This document shows, in pieces, positions 1 through 8,736 of a stretch of DNA of 64,000 nt; position 1 is the stretch's first letter; every line of letters begins with the position of its first letter. The notes beneath the pieces are model-generated. The model did not search any database. It worked only from the letters and a program-made list of their open reading frames with translations, and was not told the origin of the DNA. The translations under genes and the position numbers were made by a program. This stretch comes from Oscillospiraceae bacterium. Lineage in GTDB: Bacteria > Bacillota_A > Clostridia > Oscillospirales > CAG-272. The stretch covers positions 20,525-84,524 of the forward strand of contig SVUD01000002.1 in assembly GCA_015063445.1 (NCBI GenBank), read 5' to 3'.

Positions 1-267
1 TTCCCTCTCGCTTACTCCGTAGAATATAAGCTCGTCACGGCTTCTCTGCCCCACGAAAATCAGCTTATCACCGACGACCGTCATATATTCAACGTAACCG
101 GGGTATAATTTACCGACCTCGTTTTCCTCGCCCGTCTCTGACGGAGAAAGCTTTACAAATCTGAAGCACTGACCGCACTCAAAGGTATCCGAGAGCGAAT
201 AATCCCCGAGTCCTTCAACGAGAATTCCCTCTCTGCCCGCTATATTTATTTGTTTTTTATTAAACAT
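1..267 (-). CDS. 8-oxoguanine DNA glycosylase, N-terminal part (cut by window edge)
   Basis: Reading leftward from the ATG at 267, the frame stays open to base 1 and gives about 89 residues. The segment Asp-Thr-Phe-Glu-Cys-Gly-Gln-Cys-Phe-Arg (about residues 24-33) matches the hallmark of the OGG N-terminal domain, which precedes the helix-hairpin-helix glycosylase domain in bacterial Ogg/AlkA-type enzymes. Such enzymes excise oxidised guanine during base excision repair. A ribosome site of AAGGGGG type lies about 9 bases before the ATG. The catalytic Lys and the HhH motif lie outside the window, so catalytic integrity cannot be judged. Confidence 0.8.
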   Translation of the reverse strand, partial: MFNKKQINIAGREGILVEGLGDYSLSDTFECGQCFRFVKLSPSETGEENEVGKLYPGYVEYMTVVGDKLIFVGQRSRDELIFYGVSERE

Positions 268-432
268 TTTAACTCTGCCCCCTTGAAAATGCGGTTTTTT
301 TGATGTATAATAGTGTCGAAGTATTATATTTTTATTTATTTTAACACATTTTTTGGCTTTTTTCAACACCCGAGCGGCATAAATTCCCCGAAATGCCGTT
401 CATTTATTGCCAAAAAAGAGAGGAGCTCTCAG

Positions 433-1161
433 TTGGAACAGATTTTTACGATCCCGGTCAATGAAGAATTTGACGCCTGCCGAAGCGACGCTGCGCTCGG
501 CTGTCCCTTTTGCAGACTTTACAGACGACTCCAGCGTGACGAGATAGACATTATTCTCGGAGCGTCTATGATGGAGCCCGACATAAGAATAAAGACCAAC
601 GAAGAGGGCTTTTGCAACAAGCATTTCGGCATAATGCTCGGACGAAAGCGTATGCTCGGTATGGGACTTATGCTTGAAAGCCATTTGCCCGAGGTAAAGA
701 AAAAGCTATCCAAGAAGGCTCTTTTCAAGGACCCCTCGGCGCCAAGCGTTGCCCTGCTCTCCGAGCTTAACGGCAATTGCTACGTTTGCAACAGAATCAA
801 CAAAAATTTAACGGCTATGATATCCACGGCGGTTTATCTCTATGAGAACGAGGACGAGTTCAGAGATAAATTCAAGGCACAGCCTTATTTCTGCCTGCCG
901 CATTATACGAAAATGCTATCTTACGCGTCAAAGAAAATGAACAAGCGTCTGTTCTCCGATTTCTTTGAGAAGGCAGAAGCCGTTGAGGAAAAATATATTG
1001 ATACGCTGACCGGTGACGTTAGCTGGTTCTGCAAAAAATTCGATTACAGATACGACGAAGAGCCTTGGTATAATTCCAAGGATTCCATACCGCGCGCTAT
1101 AAGATTTTTGACAGGCGCTGAGGAAGATGAAGAAGAGAAAGGACGGATAACTCTCATATGA
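433..1161 (+). CDS. DUF6062 family protein
   Basis: A 242-aa cytosolic protein starting at TTG 433, chosen because a GAGAGGAG ribosome site sits just before it and family similarity begins there. The upstream open frame from 313 is low-complexity and unlikely to be translated. The N-terminus reads Leu-Glu-Gln-Ile-Phe-Thr-Ile-Pro-Val-Asn-Glu, followed by Cys-Pro-Phe-Cys and the phrase Met-Glu-Pro-Asp-Ile-Arg, which recall DUF6062 proteins of Clostridia. Conserved Cys pairs (CPFC, GNCYVC, PYFCLPHY) suggest metal or redox chemistry, but the family has no known function. The stop overlaps the start of the next gene (ATGA), so it is translationally coupled to the SbcC/YhaN-like ATPase. Confidence 0.7.
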   Translation: MEQIFTIPVNEEFDACRSDAALGCPFCRLYRRLQRDEIDIILGASMMEPDIRIKTNEEGFCNKHFGIMLGRKRMLGMGLMLESHLPEVKKKLSKKALFKDPSAPSVALLSELNGNCYVCNRINKNLTAMISTAVYLYENEDEFRDKFKAQPYFCLPHYTKMLSYASKKMNKRLFSDFFEKAEAVEEKYIDTLTGDVSWFCKKFDYRYDEEPWYNSKDSIPRAIRFLTGAEEDEEEKGRITLI

Positions 1162-3470
1162 TAATTGAAAGAATTGAGATAAAGAGCTTCGGTCAGCTTA
1201 CCGATATGGTTCTTGAATTTTCCGACAAAATTAATATTATCGAAGGTCAGAATGAAGCCGGAAAAAGCACCATAGCCGCCTTTATCAAGTATATGCTCTA
1301 CGGCTTTGAGGCAAACGAGAGCAAAAACGAGATAGGCGAACGTAAGAAGCGTATAAACTGGAATACCGGCGTTGCCGAGGGCTCTATGACCGTTTCCGTC
1401 GCGGGAAAAAGGTATCTCATCAACCGCTCTACCGTTCAGGTTGACTCGGGAGCAAGAACGACGTATAAGGAGGACTCCTCCATTATCGACCTTGAAAACG
1501 GCGCTCCCGCATTCGGAAAGCTTCCCGCGGGCGAGGTATTCTTCGGCGTTGACAAGGAGCTTTTCGAGAATACCGCATTCATAGGTCAGGTTGGCGACGC
1601 TTCTATTTCCGAGACCTCCGTAAAAGAGGCTATTGAGAATATTCTCTTCTCGGGAAGCGAAAAAATAAACACCCAGAGAGCCGCTAATCAGATCTCGGAA
1701 AAAATGGAGACAATTCTGCACACCGGTAATACCGGCGGCGCTATAATGGAGCTTATAAAGAAGCAAGATGAGCTTACCGAGAAGCTCCGCGCGACCGACG
1801 AGGATAACAAAAAGATTCTCGCTAAGGAGGCAGAGCTTCACGAGATAAAAATGAAGAAGAAGGAAGCCGAGGACAGATGCGCGGGACTCCTCGAGCTCGA
1901 TAGCTGCTACTGCAACGTTAAGATAATCCAGTCCTTCGACGAGCTTCACCGATACGAGGAGGAGCTCGACGCAAAAACCGAGGCTTACAACGATTACATA
2001 TTCAAGAACACCGTAAACAATTTTGTTCCCACGAACGATTACGTTACAGACATCGCTCTTGCGAAGCGCAGCGTTGACGATTCGTACAGGCACGTTGAGG
2101 AAACTCAGAACGCTTACGACAGAGAGCGCAGCGCAATCGGTATTACGAAGGAAATAGAGGGCTCTATCGAGCTTTCGGATTCTTACGGCGGAGAGGATAA
2201 GCTACGCGATAAGGTAAGCGGCTTCTCTATGAATAAGCTTAAATGTCTTATGGGCGGAATAGGCGCTCTTCTCGTTGCCATAGCGTCCATCGTAACTATA
2301 ATCGCCGCATCGTCGCTTCCCCCCGTAGCTAAGGTGTTTATGGGTATTCTCGCCGCGGTATCGCTCGGCGGTACGGGTATGCTCACCTACCTCTATATCG
2401 GCGCGTTCCGCGGACTTGATAAGATATGCCGTGAGTTTGGAACAGAGTCGGTAGACGACCTCAAATCAAAAATCAGTGTTATCGCTTCTGCGCGGGCAAA
2501 GCGTGACGCTCTCATAAGCAGCACCGAAAACGCCCGTCTTTCTCACGAAGCGGCAAAGAACGAGCACGAGGCAGCAAAGGCGGAGCTTTCAAGAGTCGCT
2601 TCGCGATGGAGCGAAACTCTCGTTCCCACGGACGCGGCATCTCTTAACGCTCTTGACGAAAGAGTTCGTGAGTTCCTTCACAGAAGAGCCGCTCTGCTTG
2701 AGGAAAAGACCAGAGTTGAAATTGCGGTTAAGGAAATCAGACGTTCACTCTCCGATAAGAGTGAAATTGACATAAGAGGAAAGGTTTCTCCTCTCAGAAG
2801 AAAGGTAATCTCCGAGATAGACCACGATGCGATACTCGTGAGCATCGAGGAAGCAAACGCCGTTATCAGAGAGCAGGAAAGACTTTCGTTCAACGTTGAA
2901 AGCGAGCTTGCCGACCTTAAGCTCAGAGCGCGCGACCCCGGTGAGCTTTACTCAAAAATTCAGGCTCTCGATACGAAAATCGCGGAGCTCGGCGCAAAGC
3001 ACAAGGCTTATTTCGTAGCCCTTAAGGCAATCGAAAGCGCGTCGGATAATCTCCGTGAGGAAATTTCTCCGAGACTCAGCGAGGTATCGACTAAGCTTCT
3101 CTCGGTAATGACAGACAAGAAATACACGGCGCTCGAGGTTGGCGCGGGTCTTGACGTAAGCTTCACCTCTGCCGACGGAAAGGAAAAATCGGTTGACTAT
3201 CTTTCGGGCGGTACGCGTGACCTCGCTTACGTAGCTGTACGTATGGCTCTTATAGATATGCTCTATACCGAAAAGCCGCCAATCTGCTTTGATGAAACGT
3301 TCGCAAACCAGGATAACGCCAGAGCAAACGCTATGATGAGAGCGGTTAAGGAGCTCGGCGATGAGGGCTACCAGAGCTACATATTCACCTGCCGTCAAAG
3401 AGAGGCGGTAATAGCATCCGAGCTTCAGCCGAGAACGGCTATCTTCAAGCTCTCAGTAGGCTTGGATTAA
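1158..3470 (+). CDS. Rad50/SbcC- or YhaN-like AAA ATPase with coiled coil
   Basis: A 770-aa ATPase. The N-terminus (IERIEIKSFGQL, then a Walker A Gly-Gln-Asn-Glu-Ala-Gly-Lys-Ser-Thr near residues 32-40) is typical of SMC/RecF/Rad50-type P-loop proteins. The centre is Glu/Lys-rich coiled coil. Around residues 365-415 it is interrupted by two hydrophobic helices (Ile-Gly-Ala-Leu-Leu-Val-Ala-Ile-Ala...), as in YhaN-type proteins, so it may be membrane-associated. The C-terminus has the ABC signature LSGGT and a Walker B Pro-Pro-Ile-Cys-Phe-Asp-Glu. Members act in DNA end handling or chromosome maintenance. No SbcD/YhaM-like nuclease partner is adjacent; the coupled neighbour is the DUF6062 protein. 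The ATPase class is certain, the exact role is not. Confidence 0.8.
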   Translation: MIIERIEIKSFGQLTDMVLEFSDKINIIEGQNEAGKSTIAAFIKYMLYGFEANESKNEIGERKKRINWNTGVAEGSMTVSVAGKRYLINRSTVQVDSGARTTYKEDSSIIDLENGAPAFGKLPAGEVFFGVDKELFENTAFIGQVGDASISETSVKEAIENILFSGSEKINTQRAANQISEKMETILHTGNTGGAIMELIKKQDELTEKLRATDEDNKKILAKEAELHEIKMKKKEAEDRCAGLLELDSCYCNVKIIQSFDELHRYEEELDAKTEAYNDYIFKNTVNNFVPTNDYVTDIALAKRSVDDSYRHVEETQNAYDRERSAIGITKEIEGSIELSDSYGGEDKLRDKVSGFSMNKLKCLMGGIGALLVAIASIVTIIAASSLPPVAKVFMGILAAVSLGGTGMLTYLYIGAFRGLDKICREFGTESVDDLKSKISVIASARAKRDALISSTENARLSHEAAKNEHEAAKAELSRVASRWSETLVPTDAASLNALDERVREFLHRRAALLEEKTRVEIAVKEIRRSLSDKSEIDIRGKVSPLRRKVISEIDHDAILVSIEEANAVIREQERLSFNVESELADLKLRARDPGELYSKIQALDTKIAELGAKHKAYFVALKAIESASDNLREEISPRLSEVSTKLLSVMTDKKYTALEVGAGLDVSFTSADGKEKSVDYLSGGTRDLAYVAVRMALIDMLYTEKPPICFDETFANQDNARANAMMRAVKELGDEGYQSYIFTCRQREAVIASELQPRTAIFKLSVGLD

Positions 3471-3586
3471 TCGCTTTTTTCTAAAGCATAAAAACGTTTT
3501 TCATTTATATTGACAACATAACTTTACAAAATATCGGTATAACAATTATCGGTACGCCTTAACATTAAAATTCAAGAGGTACAGAT

Positions 3587-4510
3587 ATGAATAAAATTCT
3601 TCTCGTCGGAAGCGCAAATATGGACCTTTCGATGAACGTATACAAAATGCCCGAGCGAGGCGAGACCGTGCTTGATGACGGCGGCGTTGCCTACACTCCG
3701 GGCGGCAAGGGCGCAAATGCCGCGATTGCTCTGGCAAGGCTCGGCGGAGAATGCGTATTCTGCGCAAAGCTCGGCCGTGACGCTCACGGTCAGAAGCTTT
3801 ACAGCTACTATAAGGAATGCGGTATAAACACGTCGTATATAAAGGTTGATCCCGACGCTCCTACGGGACTTGCCGCCGTTATAAAGGAAGCCGACGGCTC
3901 TAACAGAATAATAGTTTATCCCGGCGCTAACAGAACTCTTAACAACGACAATATAATCGAAGCGTTCAATTCACGTCCCGATGCGCTTTATCTCGGTTTC
4001 GAGATTCCCTTCAATATGGCTCTCGCGGCGGCAAAGATTGCGGCTGCGAACAACGTTCCGATTTTTGTTGACGCCGCACCCGCATCGAAGGAGCATCCTC
4101 TTGAAAGTCTGCCCCCCGTAGAAATATTCTCTCCCAACGAGACAGAAACGTTTGAGTATACCGGAGTTATGCCCAACGGAACGGATAGCTGCTTGCAGGC
4201 GGCATACTCGCTCTTCCAGAAGGTTAAGGCGAAGTATATCGTTATAAAGCTCGGCGCTCGCGGAGCGTTCTTCTTTGACGGAAAGCATTTTGACCTTATC
4301 CCCGCGTACAGACCCGACGAGGTCGTTGATACTACCGCCGCGGGAGATACCTTTACGGCGGCTATGACTGTTGAATATCTTCGCACGGGTAACATCAGAG
4401 AGGCTATCAGATTCGGCGCTGCCGCAGGCGCTATCGCAGTTTCAAGAAAGGGCGCCGGCACCTCAGTTCCCACCGCTGACGAGGTTAAAGCGTTTATGTC
4501 TAAGCGCTGA
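3587..4510 (+). CDS. rbsK: ribokinase (PfkB family)
   Basis: A 307-aa sugar kinase. The start has a GAGGTACAGAT ribosome site. The N-terminal PfkB signature includes Gly-Ser-Ala-Asn-Met-Asp and Pro-Gly-Gly-Lys-Gly-Ala-Asn-Ala-Ala; the C-terminal signature Asp-Thr-Thr-Ala-Ala-Gly-Asp-Thr-Phe carries the catalytic Asp. Ribokinases phosphorylate D-ribose at O5, feeding the pentose phosphate pathway or nucleotide synthesis. No ribose transporter or LacI regulator is adjacent, so related substrates (deoxyribose, a nucleoside) cannot be excluded. The 116-bp gap upstream contains a TTGACA at 3510, but no -10 at proper spacing. Confidence 0.88.
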   Translation: MNKILLVGSANMDLSMNVYKMPERGETVLDDGGVAYTPGGKGANAAIALARLGGECVFCAKLGRDAHGQKLYSYYKECGINTSYIKVDPDAPTGLAAVIKEADGSNRIIVYPGANRTLNNDNIIEAFNSRPDALYLGFEIPFNMALAAAKIAAANNVPIFVDAAPASKEHPLESLPPVEIFSPNETETFEYTGVMPNGTDSCLQAAYSLFQKVKAKYIVIKLGARGAFFFDGKHFDLIPAYRPDEVVDTTAAGDTFTAAMTVEYLRTGNIREAIRFGAAAGAIAVSRKGAGTSVPTADEVKAFMSKR

Positions 4511-4567
4511 TAAGTCGGCTTTTACGTTTTCCCTTTTGGGAACACTAAAACATTTTCGGAGAAAATT

Positions 4568-5506
4568 ATGAATTACGAGCTTAAAAAAATCACCTTTGCG
4601 TCCGCTGACGGAAAAAGCACGATAAAAGCGAGAATCTACGTTCCGACCGAAAAGAAAATAATCGGAGTCGTTCAGCTCTCGCACGGAATGATGGACCACG
4701 TGGGAAGATACGAAGGTCTCGCCGAGTATCTTACGGGCGAGGGCTACGTCTTTGCGGGAAACGACCATATAGGACACGGAGAAAGCGCCGCCTCGGACGA
4801 TGATTTTGGATTTTTTGCGAATAAAAACGGGGTCGGTAAGATTCTTTGCGACCTTCATTCCATGAATGAATATTTAAGAAAAGAATTTCCTGCCTTCAAG
4901 CCGATATTGATGGGACACAGCATGGGCTCGTTCTTATCGAGGCTTTACGTCAGAAAATACCCCGACACCGTCTCGGGTCATATCATTCACGGCACGGGCG
5001 GTCCTATGGGAATAATACTGCCGTTCGGCAAGGCGCTGGTTAACACGCTTATGCTCTTCCGAGGCAAAAAGCACCGTTCGAAATTCGTTGCGAAAATGTC
5101 CTTTATGGGATATAACTCAAAGTTCCCCGAGGAAGAGGGCGAAAACGCCTGGCTCACACGTGAGCTTTCTCTTGTAAACGGCGAGGACAGAAATAAATAC
5201 ACCACGTTTACGTTCACGCTTTCCGCTTACCGTGACCTTTTCAGAATGGTAGGCTGGTCAAACTCTAAAAAATGGTTCAAGGAATACCCGAAGGATATCC
5301 CTACGCTCGTTATGAGCGGAGATATGGACCCCGTCGGCAGCTACGGAAAGGGCCCGACTTACGTTTACGGGCAGCTTAACAAAAGAGGCGTCACCGACGT
5401 GAAGCTGAAGCTTTACGAGGGGGCTCGGCACGAGCTGTTCAATGAAACCTGTCGCAAAGAGGTGTTTGACGATATGAAGGCTTGGCTTTCGGGAGTTGGA
5501 AAATGA
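4568..5506 (+). CDS. alpha/beta hydrolase (monoglyceride lipase/lysophospholipase-like)
   Basis: A 312-aa serine hydrolase of the Hydrolase_4 type. Visible elements are the early QLSHGMMDH oxyanion region, the nucleophile elbow Gly-His-Ser-Met-Gly-Ser, a distal Asp in SGDMDPVG and the catalytic His in GARHELFNE near the C-terminus, so the Ser-Asp-His triad is complete. The family cleaves monoacylglycerols or lysophospholipids; the substrate here is unknown. No signal peptide is seen, so it is cytosolic. The stop overlaps the miaA start (ATGA), indicating translational coupling. Confidence 0.85.
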   Translation: MNYELKKITFASADGKSTIKARIYVPTEKKIIGVVQLSHGMMDHVGRYEGLAEYLTGEGYVFAGNDHIGHGESAASDDDFGFFANKNGVGKILCDLHSMNEYLRKEFPAFKPILMGHSMGSFLSRLYVRKYPDTVSGHIIHGTGGPMGIILPFGKALVNTLMLFRGKKHRSKFVAKMSFMGYNSKFPEEEGENAWLTRELSLVNGEDRNKYTTFTFTLSAYRDLFRMVGWSNSKKWFKEYPKDIPTLVMSGDMDPVGSYGKGPTYVYGQLNKRGVTDVKLKLYEGARHELFNETCRKEVFDDMKAWLSGVGK

Positions 5507-6462
5507 TACGCGCTCTCGCAATTACAGGCCCTACCGCGTCGGGAAAAACCGCGCTCTCAATTGGCGTTGCAAAGGCATTGGGCTGTGAAATAATCTCGCT
5601 CGATTCCATGCAGATATACAAATATATGGACATAGGAACGGCAAAGGCTACCGAAGAGGAACGAGCAATAATTCCCCATCATATGATAGACTTTCTCTCC
5701 CCCGACGAATCCTTCAGTGCAAAGGCTTATAAGGACATGGCTATGGAATGCGCCAAGGATATAGTTAAAAGAGGAAAAATACCGCTTTTCGTCGGCGGTA
5801 CGGGGCTTTATCTTTCGACTCTTATGCGTCCCGACTGCGAAGAGCCGCCCGAATCGGATCCCGAATACAGACGAAAAATAGAAGAGACCTTAACCGACGA
5901 AAACAAAAAAATCGAGCTTCACGAAAGGCTTCGACAAATAGACCCCATTTCCGCGCAAAGCGTACATTATAATAATACAAGACGTGTTATACGCGCGCTT
6001 GAGATATTTGACGCCACCGGGAAAACGAAAACCTATTTTGACGCTCTGACAAAAAGAAAGAGCGACGAGCTTGAATTAATTCACGTAACGCTCGATTTTC
6101 ACGAAAGAGAAAATCTTTATAAAAGAGTTGACGTAAGAGTTGATCAGATGATCAAGGAGGGACTTCTCTCCGAGGCCGAGGCTCTTATAAAAAACGGCTA
6201 TCTTAAAGAGGATACCACAGCCTCTCAGGCTATCGGATATAAGGAGCTGACGGACGTCGTCCGAGGCACGAAAAGTCTTGAGGCTGCCATTGATGAAATA
6301 AAGCAGTTTTCAAGAAACTACGCAAAGCGGCAGCTGACGTGGTTCAGGCACACGGACGGAGCTAATACGCTTTTTGTGGACAACGATGACGCTTCAATGC
6401 GCTCTCTCGACGAGCTTTTATCGGAATGTATCAATATATTTTCCCATGCGCTCTCGGTTTGA
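5503..6462 (+). CDS. miaA: tRNA dimethylallyltransferase
   Basis: A 319-aa enzyme that adds the dimethylallyl group to A37 of tRNAs reading UNN codons. The start is ATG 5503, overlapping the previous stop; translation from there begins Met-Ile-Arg-Ala-Leu-Ala-Ile-Thr-Gly-Pro-Thr-Ala-Ser-Gly-Lys-Thr, the P-loop at the expected position. Further family motifs are Asp-Ser-Met-Gln-Ile-Tyr-Lys, Asp-Ile-Gly-Thr-Ala-Lys, VGGTGLY and the C-terminal YAKRQLTWFR. Length is normal. In many Clostridia miaA neighbours the methionine-gamma-lyase-family gene, which in this window lies apart at 30.6 kb. Confidence 0.96.
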   Translation: MIRALAITGPTASGKTALSIGVAKALGCEIISLDSMQIYKYMDIGTAKATEEERAIIPHHMIDFLSPDESFSAKAYKDMAMECAKDIVKRGKIPLFVGGTGLYLSTLMRPDCEEPPESDPEYRRKIEETLTDENKKIELHERLRQIDPISAQSVHYNNTRRVIRALEIFDATGKTKTYFDALTKRKSDELELIHVTLDFHERENLYKRVDVRVDQMIKEGLLSEAEALIKNGYLKEDTTASQAIGYKELTDVVRGTKSLEAAIDEIKQFSRNYAKRQLTWFRHTDGANTLFVDNDDASMRSLDELLSECINIFSHALSV

Positions 6463-6532
6463 CGCTCGATTTCACCGAACAAAAAACTTAATTATGTAAA
6501 TAAAAAATTACAAATAGAAGGGTTTAACGACT

Positions 6533-7810
6533 ATGAAAGCATCAGAACTCAAAAAACTCATACAGGACGGCGGTCTTGATAAGTACTCAAATCTTTACGC
6601 AAACACAAAGGCTCAGGCTGAAAGATTTATTATGGCTCTTGACTCTTATATAGAGCTTTACGGCGATGAGGACGACGAGGTTGGAATCTTCTCCGTTCCG
6701 GGCAGAAGCGAGATCTCCGGAAACCACACCGACCATAACAGAGGCTGCGTTCTCGCAGGCGCTATCGACAGAGATATAATCGCCGTTGCGGCAAGAAACA
6801 CCGACGGTAAGGTCAACTTCAAATCCGAGGGTTACCCCAAGATTTCCATTGATCTTTCCGAGATTGACGAGCCCGATAATTTTGAAAACTACTCCTCCGC
6901 CGCGCTTATTGCGGGACTTGCTAAGGGCTTCGTTAACTCCTCCTATTCGATAGGCGGATACAATGCCTACGCAACCACCGAGGTTCTTAAGGGAAGCGGT
7001 ATTTCCTCTTCCGCAGCCTTCGAGGTTATGATAGGTAACATCTTCAACTATCTTTACAACGACGGCGCTGTTTCAAACGTTGAGATAGCAAAGCTTTCTC
7101 AGTACTCCGAGAACGTTTACTTCGGTAAGCCCTGCGGTCTTATGGACCAGATGGCGTGCGCTGTCGGCGGCTTCGTTTTCATCGACTTTGAGGATCCCAA
7201 GAACCCCATCGTTGATCCTATCGCATTCTCTCTTACAGATGCGGGTTATTCGCTTTGCATAGTTAACACGGGCGGCAACCACGCCGACCTTAACGACGAT
7301 TACGCCTCCGTTCCCTACGAGATGAAGGCTGTTGCCAAGGAGCTCGGACAGGAAGGACTTCGCGGACTCACCGAATGCGACATAATCAAGAAGATTCCCG
7401 ACCTTCGTGAAACCCTCGGAGACAGAGCTATTCTCCGTGCTATCCACTTTGTAAGAGAAAACAACAGAGTTGGTGAAATAAGAGAGGCTCTCAAGAATTC
7501 CGACGTTGACGCATTCCTCAAGGGAATACTCGACTCGGGCTCTTCCTCATTCAAATATTTGCAGAACGTGTTCACCACCGTTAACGTTAAGGAGCAGGGA
7601 CTTTCTCTCGCTCTCGCTCTCGCAGAGGGCTACCTCACGGGTAAGAACTGCGCATGGCGTGTTCACGGCGGCGGCTTTGCGGGAACTATACAGGTATTTA
7701 TCAAGAACGAGCTCGTCCCCGGCTTCATAGCTCTTATGAACTCGGTATTCGGCGAGGGCGCGGCTATGAATCTCAAGATTCGCCCCGTTGGAGCAACAAA
7801 GCTCTTCTAA
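6533..7810 (+). CDS. galK: galactokinase-type GHMP kinase
   Basis: A 425-aa GHMP kinase. The galactokinase signature is Pro-Gly-Arg-Ser-Glu-Ile-Ser-Gly-Asn-His-Thr-Asp-His; here the usual Gly-Glu-His-Thr-Asp is Gly-Asn-His-Thr-Asp, an Asn variant. The ATP-binding loop is LKGSGISSSAAFEV and motif 3 reads HGGGFAGTIQVF. It phosphorylates galactose at C1 in the Leloir pathway, but galT/galE are not adjacent. Length and both diagnostic motifs support galactokinase over other GHMP kinases; the Asn change leaves some doubt about the exact sugar. A GAAGGG ribosome site precedes the ATG. Confidence 0.85.
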   Translation: MKASELKKLIQDGGLDKYSNLYANTKAQAERFIMALDSYIELYGDEDDEVGIFSVPGRSEISGNHTDHNRGCVLAGAIDRDIIAVAARNTDGKVNFKSEGYPKISIDLSEIDEPDNFENYSSAALIAGLAKGFVNSSYSIGGYNAYATTEVLKGSGISSSAAFEVMIGNIFNYLYNDGAVSNVEIAKLSQYSENVYFGKPCGLMDQMACAVGGFVFIDFEDPKNPIVDPIAFSLTDAGYSLCIVNTGGNHADLNDDYASVPYEMKAVAKELGQEGLRGLTECDIIKKIPDLRETLGDRAILRAIHFVRENNRVGEIREALKNSDVDAFLKGILDSGSSSFKYLQNVFTTVNVKEQGLSLALALAEGYLTGKNCAWRVHGGGFAGTIQVFIKNELVPGFIALMNSVFGEGAAMNLKIRPVGATKLF

Positions 7811-7989
7811 GCGATAAAGCCGATTTACAAGCTCCTTGTATTTCTCTTTCATCCATTGACTTTCGTTTGCTTCTACACTATAACACGGATGAACCGTATA
7901 AAACGAAATATGTGTTTTATGCCTGACAGAATATTTGCTATATTTTGCAGAGAATCCAAAAACAAACGTCAGCATATGCAAAAAATATA

Positions 7990-8043
7990 GCGCGTAAAAG
8001 ATTTTCGGGCAAAGTGTGTCGATCGTCTTTTGCGCGCTTTTAT
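7990..8043 (+). terminator. intrinsic terminator after galK
   Basis: The 12-bp arms GCGCGTAAAAGA (7990-8001) and TCTTTTGCGCGC (8026-8037) are followed by TTTTATAT. It lies in the 266-bp gap between the galactokinase and an AT-rich lipoprotein gene. Nothing else convincing is visible in that gap. Confidence 0.7.
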
Positions 8044-8076
8044 ATATTCCAAGAAAAAATCAAAAGGAGATAATCT

Positions 8077-8736
8077 ATGAAAAATATAACCTTAAAGAGC
8101 GTTTGCTTCATTCTTATTATCTTAACCGCTTTTGCTTCTGTCACAGGGTGTGATTTTATAAAAAGCGCAATAAAAGATAAATCCGATGATACGAGCGCCA
8201 ATCACGAAAAGGGACTTGAAAGCGGTTTTGGCGCTTCGGGCGGAGGCGCATCATCACCTTTTCTCTGCGCATACAAGAGCGATAAAACGGAGTTCGATAT
8301 CAATGACGTAACACTTGATTTTTATTACGGAGTGTATTTTTTGGAAAGCGAAGAAGATGCCAGAGAGAGTACCTTCGATTATCCATCATTTGATTTATAC
8401 TTTGCAAAAGACGAAAGAAATAAAGTGCTTATCAGACACGTAGAAGAAAATTTCATTTCCGAAAAATATCGCTGTGACTTTGTTTATGAAGAAAACTGGA
8501 AGATATCCGAAATTAAATATAACCACTTCGAAACACTCACAATTCCAAAGGAAATGTTTACAGAGGACAAAGGGGCTATATATTTTGAAATTCATAGCAC
8601 CAATATAAAAGACTATGCCAAGGAATATAGGTCTATAGTAGGTAAAGTTATCTATTATGCGCTTTCACTTTCGGAAGACAGAGTTATTTTAACAGACAAC
8701 TATTATATTTATAAAAGCGTTTTTGGAGGAAAATGA
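8077..8736 (+). CDS. small lipoprotein of unknown function
   Basis: A 219-aa protein with a lipoprotein signal peptide: Lys-containing N-terminus, hydrophobic core and lipobox Val-Thr-Gly-Cys with Cys25. After a polar Gly/Ser-rich linker, the mature part is rich in aromatic and acidic residues and has no motif I recognise. A GGAG ribosome site lies 8 bases before the ATG. The last bases overlap the next gene (ATGATGA), so the two are co-translated; the likely role is surface anchoring or assistance to the secreted HExxH protein. Base use is visibly more AT-rich than in the flanking housekeeping genes. Confidence 0.65.
   Translation: MKNITLKSVCFILIILTAFASVTGCDFIKSAIKDKSDDTSANHEKGLESGFGASGGGASSPFLCAYKSDKTEFDINDVTLDFYYGVYFLESEEDARESTFDYPSFDLYFAKDERNKVLIRHVEENFISEKYRCDFVYEENWKISEIKYNHFETLTIPKEMFTEDKGAIYFEIHSTNIKDYAKEYRSIVGKVIYYALSLSEDRVILTDNYYIYKSVFGGK

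Noticed and set aside
1044..2093. 349-codon open frame on the minus strand
   Set aside because: It lies antisense within the DUF6062/ATPase genes, has no ribosome site or motif, and its composition is a mirror of the real coding frame.
3510..3543. TTGACA ... TATAAC as ribokinase promoter
   Set aside because: The spacer is 22 bp, too long for a sigma-A promoter; no better pair was found.
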